The notes under the pieces were generated by a model that had not been told where the DNA came from, searched no databases, and saw only the letters and a program-made list of their open reading frames with translations. From positions 1-13,804 of the forward strand of contig DUVG01000084.1 in assembly GCA_012841175.1 (NCBI GenBank): a stretch of DNA of 13,804 bases, read 5' to 3'. The DNA is from Clostridium sp. Its GTDB lineage: Bacteria; Bacillota; Clostridia; Acetivibrionales; Acetivibrionaceae. How positions within the stretch are numbered: position 1 is the stretch's first letter; each line of letters opens with the position of its first letter. The translations under genes were made by a program, and so were the position numbers. Shown piece by piece: positions 6,870-13,804 of the stretch.

Positions 6870-7892
6870 GTGACTCATAGAGGAACAAAAACAGACTTGA
6901 CAGGCAGAGAAAAAGCTGCAATGCTGCTTATTGCATTAGGACCAGAAAGGTCTGCGGATATATTTAAATATCTTAAGGAAGAGGAAATAGAGCAGCTTAC
7001 TTTAGAAATAGCCAATATAAGAACTGTAAGTCCAGAACAAAAGGAAAAGGTTTTGGAAGAGTTCTATCAAATTTGTCTTGCTCAGGAGTATATTGCTGAG
7101 GGAGGAATTAGTTATGCAAAAGAAATACTTGAAAAGGCTCTTGGGACACAAAAGGCCTTAGATGTACTAAATAAACTTACAGTGTCTCTTCAAGTAAGAC
7201 CTTTTGATTTTGTTAGGAAAGCAGATCCTTCACAGCTTCTTAATTTTATTCAAAACGAACATCCTCAAACAATAGCTTTAATTTTAGCTTACTTAAGACC
7301 ACAACAGGCATCTGTCGTACTTGCAGCACTTCCCCAGGAAAAGCAGGCAGATGTAACAAGAAGAATTGCTATAATGGACAGAACATCTCCAGAAGTAATA
7401 AAAGAAGTTGAAAGGGTGCTAGAAAAGAAATTGTCTGCCCTTGTTACAGAAGATTTTACTGCTGCAGGTGGTGTGCAGGCAATAGTAGATATATTAAATA
7501 ATGTGGATAGAGGAACTGAAAAGAATATAATGGAAACTCTAGAAATAGAAGATACAAATCTAGCAGAGGAAATTAAGAAAAGAATGTTTGTATTTGAAGA
7601 TATTATTACATTGGATCCACGTGCAATTCAAAGGTTCTTAAGAGAAGTTGAAAATACTCAGCTGGCAATTGCATTAAAAGGACCAGTGTCGGAAGAAGTT
7701 AAAAACAAAATATACGCTAACTTATCTAAACGTATGGCTGAAATGATTAAAGAGGAAATAGAATTTATGGGGCCTATGCGACTTAAAGATATTGAAGAAG
7801 CACAGCAGAAGATTGTTAACATCATAAGGAAACTTGAGGATGCAGGTGAAATAGTAATTTCTAGAGGAGGAGGGGACGAAGTCTTTGTATAA
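6870..7892 (+). CDS. fliG: Flagellar motor switch protein FliG, 340 aa
   Basis: Rotor protein bound to the FliF tail. Its C-terminal domain meets the stator and generates torque, and its middle domain binds FliM. The start is GTG at 6870, with GGGGG at about 6855-6859 upstream. The N-terminus LTGREKAAMLLIALGPE is the usual FliG opening. The EHPQ motif of the middle domain is at residues 130-133 (NEHPQTIALILAYL). The Gly-rich hinge lies at 199-201 and the MFVFEDI segment at 239-245. The charged torque helix lies around KRMAEMIKEEIEFMGPMRLK (287-306). Length is typical. fliH begins inside the end of this gene with an 8-nt overlap. Confidence 0.98.
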   Translation: MTHRGTKTDLTGREKAAMLLIALGPERSADIFKYLKEEEIEQLTLEIANIRTVSPEQKEKVLEEFYQICLAQEYIAEGGISYAKEILEKALGTQKALDVLNKLTVSLQVRPFDFVRKADPSQLLNFIQNEHPQTIALILAYLRPQQASVVLAALPQEKQADVTRRIAIMDRTSPEVIKEVERVLEKKLSALVTEDFTAAGGVQAIVDILNNVDRGTEKNIMETLEIEDTNLAEEIKKRMFVFEDIITLDPRAIQRFLREVENTQLAIALKGPVSEEVKNKIYANLSKRMAEMIKEEIEFMGPMRLKDIEEAQQKIVNIIRKLEDAGEIVISRGGGDEVFV

Positions 7893-8649
7893 TAGGATAT
7901 TTAAAAGCAGCCAAATAAGTGTTGGTGTTCCTATACAGATAAAAGGACCGGTTAATTACAATAATATTAAAAAAGCAAACAATTTAAAATTTGATGTAAT
8001 GCCAAATGTAGATGATATAAAAGAAACTAAGTCTTATGATGAAATTATAGACAGAGCAAGAGAGGAAGCAGAGGCTATTATTAAAGAAGCAGAGAGCGAA
8101 GCAGTTAAGCTTATTGAAGTAGCCCAAAGAGAAGGAGATAAGTTAAAAAAGTCTATTGAAGATGAGGCAAGAAAAGAAGGTTTTAATCAAGGTTATGAAG
8201 AGGCTAAAAGGCAGTATGAAAATTTAATAGAAGAAGCAGAGGACATAAAAAAGAATGCAGAGGAAGAATATAGGGAGCTTTTAAATGGAGTTGAAAAAGA
8301 TGCTGTAAATGTGATTTTAGACATTGCAAAAAAAGTTATAGGTGAACAAGTATCTTTAAATAAAGAAAATATTTTAGAAGTGCTAAGGAAAGGATTTGAA
8401 AAATGTTCTAATAAAGAAGATATTACAATTAAAGTTGCTCCCTCAGACCATGATTTTGTAGTCAAAAACAGAGAAAAAATTCTTTCTTTGACAGATGGAG
8501 TAGGAAAACTTGATATAAAAAAAGATTCTTCTTTAAAAGCAGGAGATTGTATAATTGAAACCTCTTATGGAACAGTGGATGCAGGGGTTTCTACAAAACT
8601 TAAAAAAATTGAGGATACTTTTATTAAACTTATTGGGAAAAAATCTTAA
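7885..8649 (+). CDS. fliH: Flagellar export ATPase regulator FliH, 254 aa
   Basis: Peripheral stalk protein that binds and restrains the FliI ATPase and tethers it near the export gate. The N-terminal part is variable. Residues about 55-135 are a long Glu/Lys/Ala-rich coiled coil containing the GFNQGYEEA segment (99-107), the GxxxG feature of FliH. The C-terminal domain ends with GDCIIETSYGTVDAGVSTKL (220-239), a block shared by FliH, SctL and vacuolar ATPase E-type stalks. The start TTG at 7885 overlaps the last 8 nt of fliG and is preceded by a purine-rich ribosome binding site (GGAGGAGGGG) about 10 nt upstream. The start is therefore likely but less certain than the gene itself. Confidence 0.92.
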   Translation: MYNRIFKSSQISVGVPIQIKGPVNYNNIKKANNLKFDVMPNVDDIKETKSYDEIIDRAREEAEAIIKEAESEAVKLIEVAQREGDKLKKSIEDEARKEGFNQGYEEAKRQYENLIEEAEDIKKNAEEEYRELLNGVEKDAVNVILDIAKKVIGEQVSLNKENILEVLRKGFEKCSNKEDITIKVAPSDHDFVVKNREKILSLTDGVGKLDIKKDSSLKAGDCIIETSYGTVDAGVSTKLKKIEDTFIKLIGKKS

Positions 8650-8680
8650 AATAAGTTTAATTATATAAAAAGGAGCCATT

Positions 8681-9988
8681 ATGTCAAGTATAAATCTTTT
8701 AAAGTACCAAAAAGTTTTAGACAATAGTGACTTTATTGAGTGTACCGGAAAAGTTTCAAAAGTTGTAGGGCTTACAATAGAGTCTATTGGTCCGGAAGTT
8801 AATATAGGTGAACTTTGCAAAATAAAAGGTCAAAGAAAAACTATAATGGCTGAAGTGGTTGGTTTTAAAGATAATAAAGTGCTTTTGATGCCCTTAGGAG
8901 ACATGAGTGGAATTGGTCAGGGAAGTACAGTATTTTCAACAGGAGACTTTTTGCGAGTAGAAGTAGGAAAAAACTTAGTGGGAAGAGTTATTGACGGAAT
9001 GGGAAACCCTATTGACAATGAAGGAGATATTAAGCCAGAGTGCTTTTATCCCGTTGACAATTCACCGCCATTACCTTTGGATAGAAACAGAATAAAAGAC
9101 CCTTTGCCTTTAGGTATAAAGACAATAGATGGTCTTTTGACAGTGGGAAAGGGTCAAAGAGTGGGTATATTTGCGGGAAGTGGTGTAGGTAAAAGTACAC
9201 TTATGGGTATGATAGCAAGAAATGCAAAAGCCGATGTTAACGTCATTGCCCTAATTGGAGAGCGTGGAAGAGAGGTACGGGAATTTATAGAAAAGGATTT
9301 GCAAAAAGAAGGATTAAAAAGATCAGTTGTAGTGGTAGCAACTTCCGATCAGCCTGCATTAGTGAGATTAAAGGGTGCATTAGTGGCTACAGCTGTTGCA
9401 GAATATTTTAGAGACCAAGGAAAAGATGTATTGCTTTTGATGGATTCTTTGACCAGATTTGCAATGGCACAAAGGGAAGTGGGGCTGGCAATAGGAGAAC
9501 CCCCAGTGTCAAGAGGATATACACCTTCAGTTTTTGCCGTTCTTCCAAAATTATTAGAAAGGGCAGGTAATTCTGATAAAGGTTCAATAACAGGTTTATA
9601 TACTGTATTAGTTGATGGAGATGATTTGACAGAACCAGTAACAGATACTGCCAGGGGGATTCTAGACGGACATATTGTTTTGTCAAGAAGCCTAGCTAAT
9701 AGAAATCAATATCCTGCAATAGACGTTTTAGCAAGTGTAAGTAGGGTTATGCCTGAGATTGTAACTAATGAGCACAAAAAAATTGCTGCAGAAATAAAAA
9801 AAGTAATGGCAATATATAAGGATGCTGAAGACCTTATAAATATTGGTGCATATGTAAAGGGAAGCAATGAGAAAATTGATTATGCAATAGATGTTATAGA
9901 TAATATAATCGGATTTATTGAACAGGAAGTAGATGAAAAATTCTTATACGACGAAGTAATCAAAATGCTAAAAAATATTTTAAAGTAG
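8681..9988 (+). CDS. fliI: Flagellum-specific export ATPase FliI, 435 aa
   Basis: Hexameric ATPase of the flagellar type III export system, related to the F1 beta subunit, which helps release and unfold substrates at the export gate. The Walker A motif GSGVGKST is at residues 166-173 (K171). The catalytic glutamate is E194 in GERGRE. Walker B is LLLMD at 251-255, followed by SLTRFAMAQREVGLAIGEPP, the strongly conserved FliI/SctN block. SRGYTPSVFAVLPKLLERAG follows. ATG at 8681 has AAAAGGAGCC just upstream. Length is normal and no key residue is missing. It follows fliH after 31 nt. Confidence 0.98.
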   Translation: MSSINLLKYQKVLDNSDFIECTGKVSKVVGLTIESIGPEVNIGELCKIKGQRKTIMAEVVGFKDNKVLLMPLGDMSGIGQGSTVFSTGDFLRVEVGKNLVGRVIDGMGNPIDNEGDIKPECFYPVDNSPPLPLDRNRIKDPLPLGIKTIDGLLTVGKGQRVGIFAGSGVGKSTLMGMIARNAKADVNVIALIGERGREVREFIEKDLQKEGLKRSVVVVATSDQPALVRLKGALVATAVAEYFRDQGKDVLLLMDSLTRFAMAQREVGLAIGEPPVSRGYTPSVFAVLPKLLERAGNSDKGSITGLYTVLVDGDDLTEPVTDTARGILDGHIVLSRSLANRNQYPAIDVLASVSRVMPEIVTNEHKKIAAEIKKVMAIYKDAEDLINIGAYVKGSNEKIDYAIDVIDNIIGFIEQEVDEKFLYDEVIKMLKNILK

Positions 9989-10013
9989 AAAGGCTTAGAG
10001 GCTGGTGGTTTGA

Positions 10014-10457
10014 GTGGGTAAATTTATATTTAGATTACAATCAATTCTAAGTATAAAAAAACAAATAGAGGATGGACTTAAAAATGATTTAGGTAAAGCT
10101 GTTATTGAATATGAAAGACAGAAAGAAATTTACAACAAAATTGAAGAAGAAAAAGAAACATCTGTGCATTGTATAAAAGCTAAATCCCAAGAAGGTATTA
10201 GTGTAGGGGATTTGCAAAAGTATGGTAAATATATTGAGTTTTTAAACGCTAAGTCTAAGCTTCAGATGGTAAATGTAAAGAATGCACAGGATAATGTCGA
10301 TAGATATAGAGAAAAACTTATAAAAGCTTCACAAGAAAGAAAAATAATTGATAAATTACGGGAAAAAAAGTATGCAGAATATTTAAAAGAACAGTTTAAA
10401 AAAGAGCAGCAAATTAACGAGGAAATATCAAGTTACAAATACATTGAAGGACTATAA
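10014..10457 (+). CDS. fliJ: Flagellar export chaperone/stalk protein FliJ, 147 aa
   Basis: Small coiled-coil protein that inserts in the FliI hexamer like the F1 gamma stalk and escorts export chaperones to the gate. The protein is almost wholly helical and charged. It opens with FIFRLQSILSIKKQIED, a common FliJ start (F-R-L-Q-x-(I/V)-L), and the C-terminal part has ERKIIDKLREKKYAEYLKE, as in other FliJ proteins. Sequence conservation in this family is weak, so position directly after fliI adds much of the support. The start is GTG at 10014, with GGTGG upstream, 25 nt after the fliI stop. Confidence 0.9.
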   Translation: MGKFIFRLQSILSIKKQIEDGLKNDLGKAVIEYERQKEIYNKIEEEKETSVHCIKAKSQEGISVGDLQKYGKYIEFLNAKSKLQMVNVKNAQDNVDRYREKLIKASQERKIIDKLREKKYAEYLKEQFKKEQQINEEISSYKYIEGL

Positions 10458-10488
10458 GATAATTTAAGCACTAAAACAGGAGATAAAA

Positions 10489-11295
10489 ATGGCAAAGAAA
10501 ATTAAAAACCTTTATAAAGAGCTAAATGATAATAGTGGAAAAAACAAAAACAATTTCTTATTTGGGCTACTTGCATTTCTTACAGCTTTAGCTATTGTAA
10601 TTGTAATAATTTTAGGAGGTTTAGCTCTTATTATAAAAAATAATTTTAATGGTATAGCAGATAACAATAGAAATCAAATTAAAAAAATACCAATTTTAAG
10701 AAGAGCTTTGCCAAAAGCACCTGAAGATTATGATCCATATGACCCAAAAAATTTGACCCACAATGAATTGTTAGAGCTTTATGAAGATTTTAGAAAAAGA
10801 AATGTTGAACTTATAAAAGAGATAGAAGAAGTGGAGAGAACTGTTTCTCAGCTTAAAAATATAGAGGACGAATATAATGAATTAGAAGGTAAATATGAAA
10901 AATTAAAAACAGACTTTGAAAATGAAAAAGCTCGTATTAGTGAGAAAGAATTAATAGCAGACAGATTGTTAGCTTCTGGAAACATGCAAGAATTCAAAGA
11001 ATACTTTGGAATGATTAATCCTGAAAATGCACAAAAAATATATGAAGAATTAATTGTACAAGAAGCTATAGAACAAGAAGCTATAGAGTTTGCTAGAATT
11101 TATCAGACTATGGATGCTGGTGCAGCAGCTAAAATATTTGAAGAACTTGGAGATGGAAAAATTGATTTGGTTGTTGATACCTTAAAAAATATGAACAATA
11201 AAAATGCGGCACAGATACTAGAGGAAATGAATGAAAATTATGCTGCTAAAGTTACCGAAAAACTTTCAGAAAAGTATGGAATAGTGTTGGAATAA
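10489..11295 (+). CDS. MotE/YlxF-like membrane protein with MgtE-N-type repeats, 268 aa
   Basis: One membrane segment at about residues 23-49 (FLFGLLAFLTALAIVIVIIL) follows a short basic N-terminus. A proline-containing linker (75-90), a coiled coil (about 92-160) and a C-terminal helical-repeat domain come next. Three copies of an A-x-K/Q-I-x-E-E-L/M pattern are visible: INPENAQKIYEEL (176-188), MDAGAAAKIFEEL (208-220) and MNNKNAAQILEEM (235-247), typical of the MgtE intracellular N domain fold. In B. subtilis the gene between fliJ and fliK is ylxF, and in proteobacteria the related MotE is a chaperone for the stator protein MotC. A role in stator or basal-body assembly is therefore inferred. 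A 5-residue tandem duplication QEAIE-QEAIE is present at 191-200. Confidence 0.8.
   Translation: MAKKIKNLYKELNDNSGKNKNNFLFGLLAFLTALAIVIVIILGGLALIIKNNFNGIADNNRNQIKKIPILRRALPKAPEDYDPYDPKNLTHNELLELYEDFRKRNVELIKEIEEVERTVSQLKNIEDEYNELEGKYEKLKTDFENEKARISEKELIADRLLASGNMQEFKEYFGMINPENAQKIYEELIVQEAIEQEAIEFARIYQTMDAGAAAKIFEELGDGKIDLVVDTLKNMNNKNAAQILEEMNENYAAKVTEKLSEKYGIVLE
11059..11088 (+). repeat. Tandem 15-bp repeat inside the motE-like gene
   Basis: The unit caagaagctatagaa (11059-11073) is followed directly by caagaagctatagag (11074-11088); 14 of 15 bases are identical. It is in frame and encodes QEAIE twice, in the segment between the first and second MgtE-N-like repeats. It looks like a recent in-frame duplication, probably by slippage. 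Confidence 0.8.
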
Positions 11296-11300
11296 AAAAA

Positions 11301-11333
11301 GTTCAATGGGTCGAACAGTGATTTATGTCACTG
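11301..11333 (+). other. Small hairpins in the gap before fliK
   Basis: The 75-bp gap between the motE-like gene and fliK holds CAGTGA (11316-11321) facing TCACTG (11328-11333) across a 6-nt loop, a perfect 6-bp stem. It also holds a competing 4-bp pair GTTC (11301-11304)/GAAC (11313-11316). No T run follows, so it is not a terminator. TATAAT (11340-11345) lies just downstream but without a convincing -35 box. It may be an mRNA processing or stability element, or a dyad operator; the function is unknown. Confidence 0.4.
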
Positions 11334-11370
11334 ATTTAATATAATACTAATTACACAAGGAGGTGAAATA

Positions 11371-12852
11371 ATGGTAAACAAAAGCTTAGCTTCAAGTCTT
11401 TTTTCAATGTCTTACAACAAAACAGGAGAGATTCAGAAAAAAAGTGCAGACAAATCCTTTTCCATGTTCAATAACATCTTAAGTGAGACTGTAGATAGAA
11501 ATTCAAATGTGGGTACTAATAAAAAAACCACTTTTGCTAACAATGCTAAAAAAGGAAGTGCTTACAAACAAATAGATTCTAGTTATCAAACTGAATCAAA
11601 AAGAGAAGCTATAAAATCTGAAAACACTAATAATAGCAAAGAATTAAAATCTTCAAAAAAGCATGAACCTTTAAATAAGGATGAAGAGGAAAAGCTTATA
11701 AAGAAGTGTTTGGCAGAAAATCTAGGAATAAGTGTTTGTGACTTAGAGCTATTGTTAGATAAATTCAATATAGATGTTATGGATATTGAGGGAAATTTAG
11801 AAGCATTTAACGGTCTAAAAGAATTCTTAGGTCTTAGCCTAAGTGAGGAAAAGACATTGCTTAAGGTTATTGAACTGGTAAAAGAAGAAGTTCAAAAATC
11901 AGAAGCTTTTATAAAAGAGGATTTAGAAACAAATAAAGACAAAGAAAACTGGATAAAAATTCAGGGCTTTGAAGTAGAAGTAGAAGAAAGCACACAAAAT
12001 ACTGAAATGGAAGAACTAAGTGTTAAAGTCAAAAAAAACTTAGAGCAATTATCAAATAAAAATGCTGAAAACCTTCCAAAAGAAATAAGCGAAAATGTAG
12101 AAAAAGTCATTGAAAATAGTGCTGAATTTACAATTGGAAAGTCAGAGGCAACAATAAAAGAAGATGAAATACTAGATGGTAGAAGCAATAAGAACTATGT
12201 AGAATCAAAAAAGGAAACTATACACCAAAGAAACTCTGATAGGAATGAAGAAAGTGAAATGGAAGGGCAGCTATTTCCTCAAAAAAGCGAAGAACTAGAA
12301 GAAAAACCTAAAGACATGAGCCAGATGGAATTTAGAAGCTTATTTTCTGAAAATCTCAAGACTTTTAATCAAGTAAAAGAGTCAGCCATTAATCAGAAAA
12401 CAGAAGTTGTTGCAAAAAAAGAAGTTGCATTTCAAATTGTAGAAAAGGCAAAAGTTCTTTTGACTGGAGAAAAAAGTGAAATGATTATGGATTTAAAGCC
12501 AGACCATCTTGGAAAATTGTCATTAAAGCTAGTGACAGAAAGAGGACTTGTAATTGCTAAATTTGTTGCAGAAAATGAACAGGTACGTGCTGCAATAGAA
12601 GCAAATATGGACACATTAAAAGAATCGCTGGAAAAGCAGGGATTTTCTATACAGGAATTTAGTGTATCTGTAAACCATAATAAAAACAGACACCAAGGTG
12701 AAAATGGTGAGAATTCAAATAATTTAAGAAAATCTGGTACAAAAGGCAAAGGAATTTTATCAGGTAATGCAATTGGGACAGATGTTGAGATGGAAATTTC
12801 AAAAAACAATCCGTACATTTTAAGTGACAGTAGTATAAATTTAACTGCTTAA
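11371..12852 (+). CDS. fliK: Flagellar hook-length control protein FliK, 493 aa
   Basis: Exported molecular ruler that measures the hook and triggers the export specificity switch at FlhB. The C-terminal Flg_hook domain, about residues 352-437, contains the core MIMDLKPDHLGKLSLKL (371-387), then GLVIAKFVAENEQVRAAIEA and the helix LKESLEKQGF, the standard switch-domain layout. The N-terminal 350 residues are low in complexity and rich in Lys, Glu, Ser and Asn, as expected for the ruler. A more ordered patch at about 115-175 (NLGISVCDLELLLDKF onwards) resembles the helical segment found in some clostridial FliK proteins; that comparison is from memory. The tail after 437 is short and Asn/Gly/Ser-rich. 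ATG at 11371 has AAGGAGGTG upstream. Assignment relies on the C-terminal domain and on position before flgD. Confidence 0.92.
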   Translation: MVNKSLASSLFSMSYNKTGEIQKKSADKSFSMFNNILSETVDRNSNVGTNKKTTFANNAKKGSAYKQIDSSYQTESKREAIKSENTNNSKELKSSKKHEPLNKDEEEKLIKKCLAENLGISVCDLELLLDKFNIDVMDIEGNLEAFNGLKEFLGLSLSEEKTLLKVIELVKEEVQKSEAFIKEDLETNKDKENWIKIQGFEVEVEESTQNTEMEELSVKVKKNLEQLSNKNAENLPKEISENVEKVIENSAEFTIGKSEATIKEDEILDGRSNKNYVESKKETIHQRNSDRNEESEMEGQLFPQKSEELEEKPKDMSQMEFRSLFSENLKTFNQVKESAINQKTEVVAKKEVAFQIVEKAKVLLTGEKSEMIMDLKPDHLGKLSLKLVTERGLVIAKFVAENEQVRAAIEANMDTLKESLEKQGFSIQEFSVSVNHNKNRHQGENGENSNNLRKSGTKGKGILSGNAIGTDVEMEISKNNPYILSDSSINLTA

Positions 12853-12868
12853 GGAAAGGAGGTTAGAA

Positions 12869-13747
12869 ATGGCTGTAAATGGTGTAACACATCAAAAAAC
12901 TATACAGGATATTATAAATGCAAGTGAAAATAAGGCTAATGAAAGAAATACCGATGGCCTTGGAAAAGATGATTTTTTAAAGCTATTAATAACTCAGCTT
13001 ACTCATCAAGACCCTATGAATCCTGTGGATGACAAGGAATTTATTGCTCAAATGGCTCAATTTAGCACATTAGAACAAATGCAAAATATGAATAGTGATT
13101 TTTCACAAATAAAAGCCTTTAGCATGATAGGTAAGACTGTAACTGCTTCTATAATCAACAAAGGGACAAATGCACAAGAAGTAATACAAGGTATAGTTGA
13201 CAGTGTCACTATAGAAAATGGCAAATCAATTTTAAATGTTAACGGCAAAGATGTACCAGTTGATAGCGTCATTAGTGTTGAAGGTGAGAGAATAATACAT
13301 AATGATGAGGACATTTCAAAGTACACAGGTCTTATAGGTCATAAGGTTGAGGGGATTGTCTACGACAGTTCAACAGCTGATATGATCGGAGTTGCTGGTG
13401 TTCTAAAGGAAATTCAAAGAGGAATATATGAAAACTACGGAGTTTTAGATGGAGTATCTGTAAATGTTGCAGCTATAAACACTGAGTTTGTTTCAGCGGA
13501 TCCAGAATTTAGAACAAATTATTTAACTAGCAATTTAGGAGAAAAAGTAAATTTAATTATTTCTGATGGTAACGGCGGCGAGGTTCCTGTTACTGGAGTT
13601 TTAAACAATTTTCATGTGGAAGACAGTGGTAGGATAACAGCAGTTTTAGACAGAGTACAAATATCTGTTGACAGCATTTATAAAATAAAAGAAAACCTAG
13701 ACAGCATAAATGATGAGGCGGCAGGAGAGGGAGGGGAAATGGAATAA
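12869..13747 (+). CDS. flgD: Flagellar hook assembly (hook cap) protein FlgD, 292 aa
   Basis: Scaffold that caps the growing hook and helps FlgE subunits polymerise. The conserved N-terminal FlgD domain is clear: LGKDDFLKLLITQLTHQDPM (31-50), then NPVDDKEFIAQMAQFSTLEQ (51-70). The C-terminal part is longer than in B. subtilis FlgD (about 140 aa) and appears to hold three related beta-rich modules of about 54 residues. Each starts with an (I/L)G-x-x-V pattern: MIGKTV (86-91), LIGHKV (155-160) and NLGEKV (222-227). Each has a G-(I/V)-(V/L) turn and ends in a V-x-V-D/A-x-(I/V) strand. The last 15 residues are acidic and Gly-rich. The start at 12869 has a strong ribosome binding site (GGAAAGGAGG) upstream. 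The stop shares one base with the next start (TAATG). Confidence 0.93.
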   Translation: MAVNGVTHQKTIQDIINASENKANERNTDGLGKDDFLKLLITQLTHQDPMNPVDDKEFIAQMAQFSTLEQMQNMNSDFSQIKAFSMIGKTVTASIINKGTNAQEVIQGIVDSVTIENGKSILNVNGKDVPVDSVISVEGERIIHNDEDISKYTGLIGHKVEGIVYDSSTADMIGVAGVLKEIQRGIYENYGVLDGVSVNVAAINTEFVSADPEFRTNYLTSNLGEKVNLIISDGNGGEVPVTGVLNNFHVEDSGRITAVLDRVQISVDSIYKIKENLDSINDEAAGEGGEME

Positions 13748-13804
13748 TGATTATAAACAATAATTATTATGCCAATGTGGGAAGAATATCTTCTCAAAAG
13801 AAAA
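13747..13804 (+). CDS. Start of the next flagellar operon gene, possibly a TIGR02530-type protein (partial)
   Basis: An ATG overlaps the flgD stop (TAATG) and is preceded by GGAGAGGGAGGGG about 9 nt upstream, so translation is probably coupled to flgD. Nineteen codons are visible: MIINNNYYANVGRISSQKK. In many Clostridia and some bacilli a small flagellar operon protein (TIGR02530 family) of roughly 100-130 aa lies between flgD and flgE, and its N-terminus is often short and Asn-rich. This identification is inferred from position and a very short peptide; the rest lies outside the window. Confidence 0.55.
   Translation, partial: MIINNNYYANVGRISSQKK

Noticed and set aside
1..13804. Mobile element, CRISPR array, phage, defence system or RNA gene
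   Set aside because: Both strands were scanned by eye. No transposase, integrase, regular spaced repeats, tRNA or rRNA was recognised, and the whole window is explained by housekeeping and flagellar genes.
3557..13804. Sigma-28 (sigma-D) promoters within the operon
   Set aside because: No convincing TAAA-N15-GCCGATA match was seen in the gaps. A partial ACCGAT match at about 12950 lies inside the flgD coding region and lacks a matching upstream element.

Overview
This window comes from a low-GC, AT-rich Gram-positive bacterium of the class Clostridia. The evidence is strong AAGGAGG-type ribosome binding sites, frequent GTG and TTG starts, AT-rich codon use, and the Firmicute gene order dprA-topA-trmFO followed by the flgB-led flagellar operon. 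The exact genus cannot be fixed from sequence alone. All genes lie on the plus strand.

Bases 1-3556 hold a housekeeping block: the last codons of a probable dprA (DNA-processing protein), topA (DNA topoisomerase I, 699 aa) and trmFO (folate/FAD-dependent tRNA m5U54 methyltransferase, 435 aa). For topA and trmFO, starts internal to the longest open frames (139 and 2249) were chosen.

Bases 3557-3996 are a 440-bp AT-rich stretch with no credible gene. It carries a good sigma-A-like promoter (3624-3652), a 13-bp A/T inverted repeat over its -35 box, and a long leader of about 335 nt. Inside the leader is a 20-bp hairpin followed by six T residues (3773-3844), which looks like an intrinsic terminator or attenuator. 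In Bacillus-type genomes xerC, hslVU and codY sit between trmFO and flgB; here they are absent.

Bases 3997 to the end are the early part of a fla/che-type operon: flgB, flgC, fliE, fliF, fliG, fliH, fliI, fliJ, a MotE/YlxF-like membrane protein, fliK, flgD and the first 19 codons of the next gene. Together they encode the proximal rod (FlgB, FlgC), the rod-MS ring junction (FliE), the MS ring (FliF), a rotor/switch protein (FliG), the export ATPase and its partners (FliI, FliH, FliJ), a likely stator-associated chaperone (MotE-like), the hook-length ruler (FliK) and the hook cap (FlgD). Gaps are short (-8 to 75 nt), consistent with one transcript.

The gene content is conventional. The points most worth a second look are the structured flgB leader, the missing codY-region genes, and the FlgD protein, whose C-terminal part appears to hold three tandem copies of a beta-rich module. 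No mobile element, CRISPR array, tRNA or rRNA was seen.
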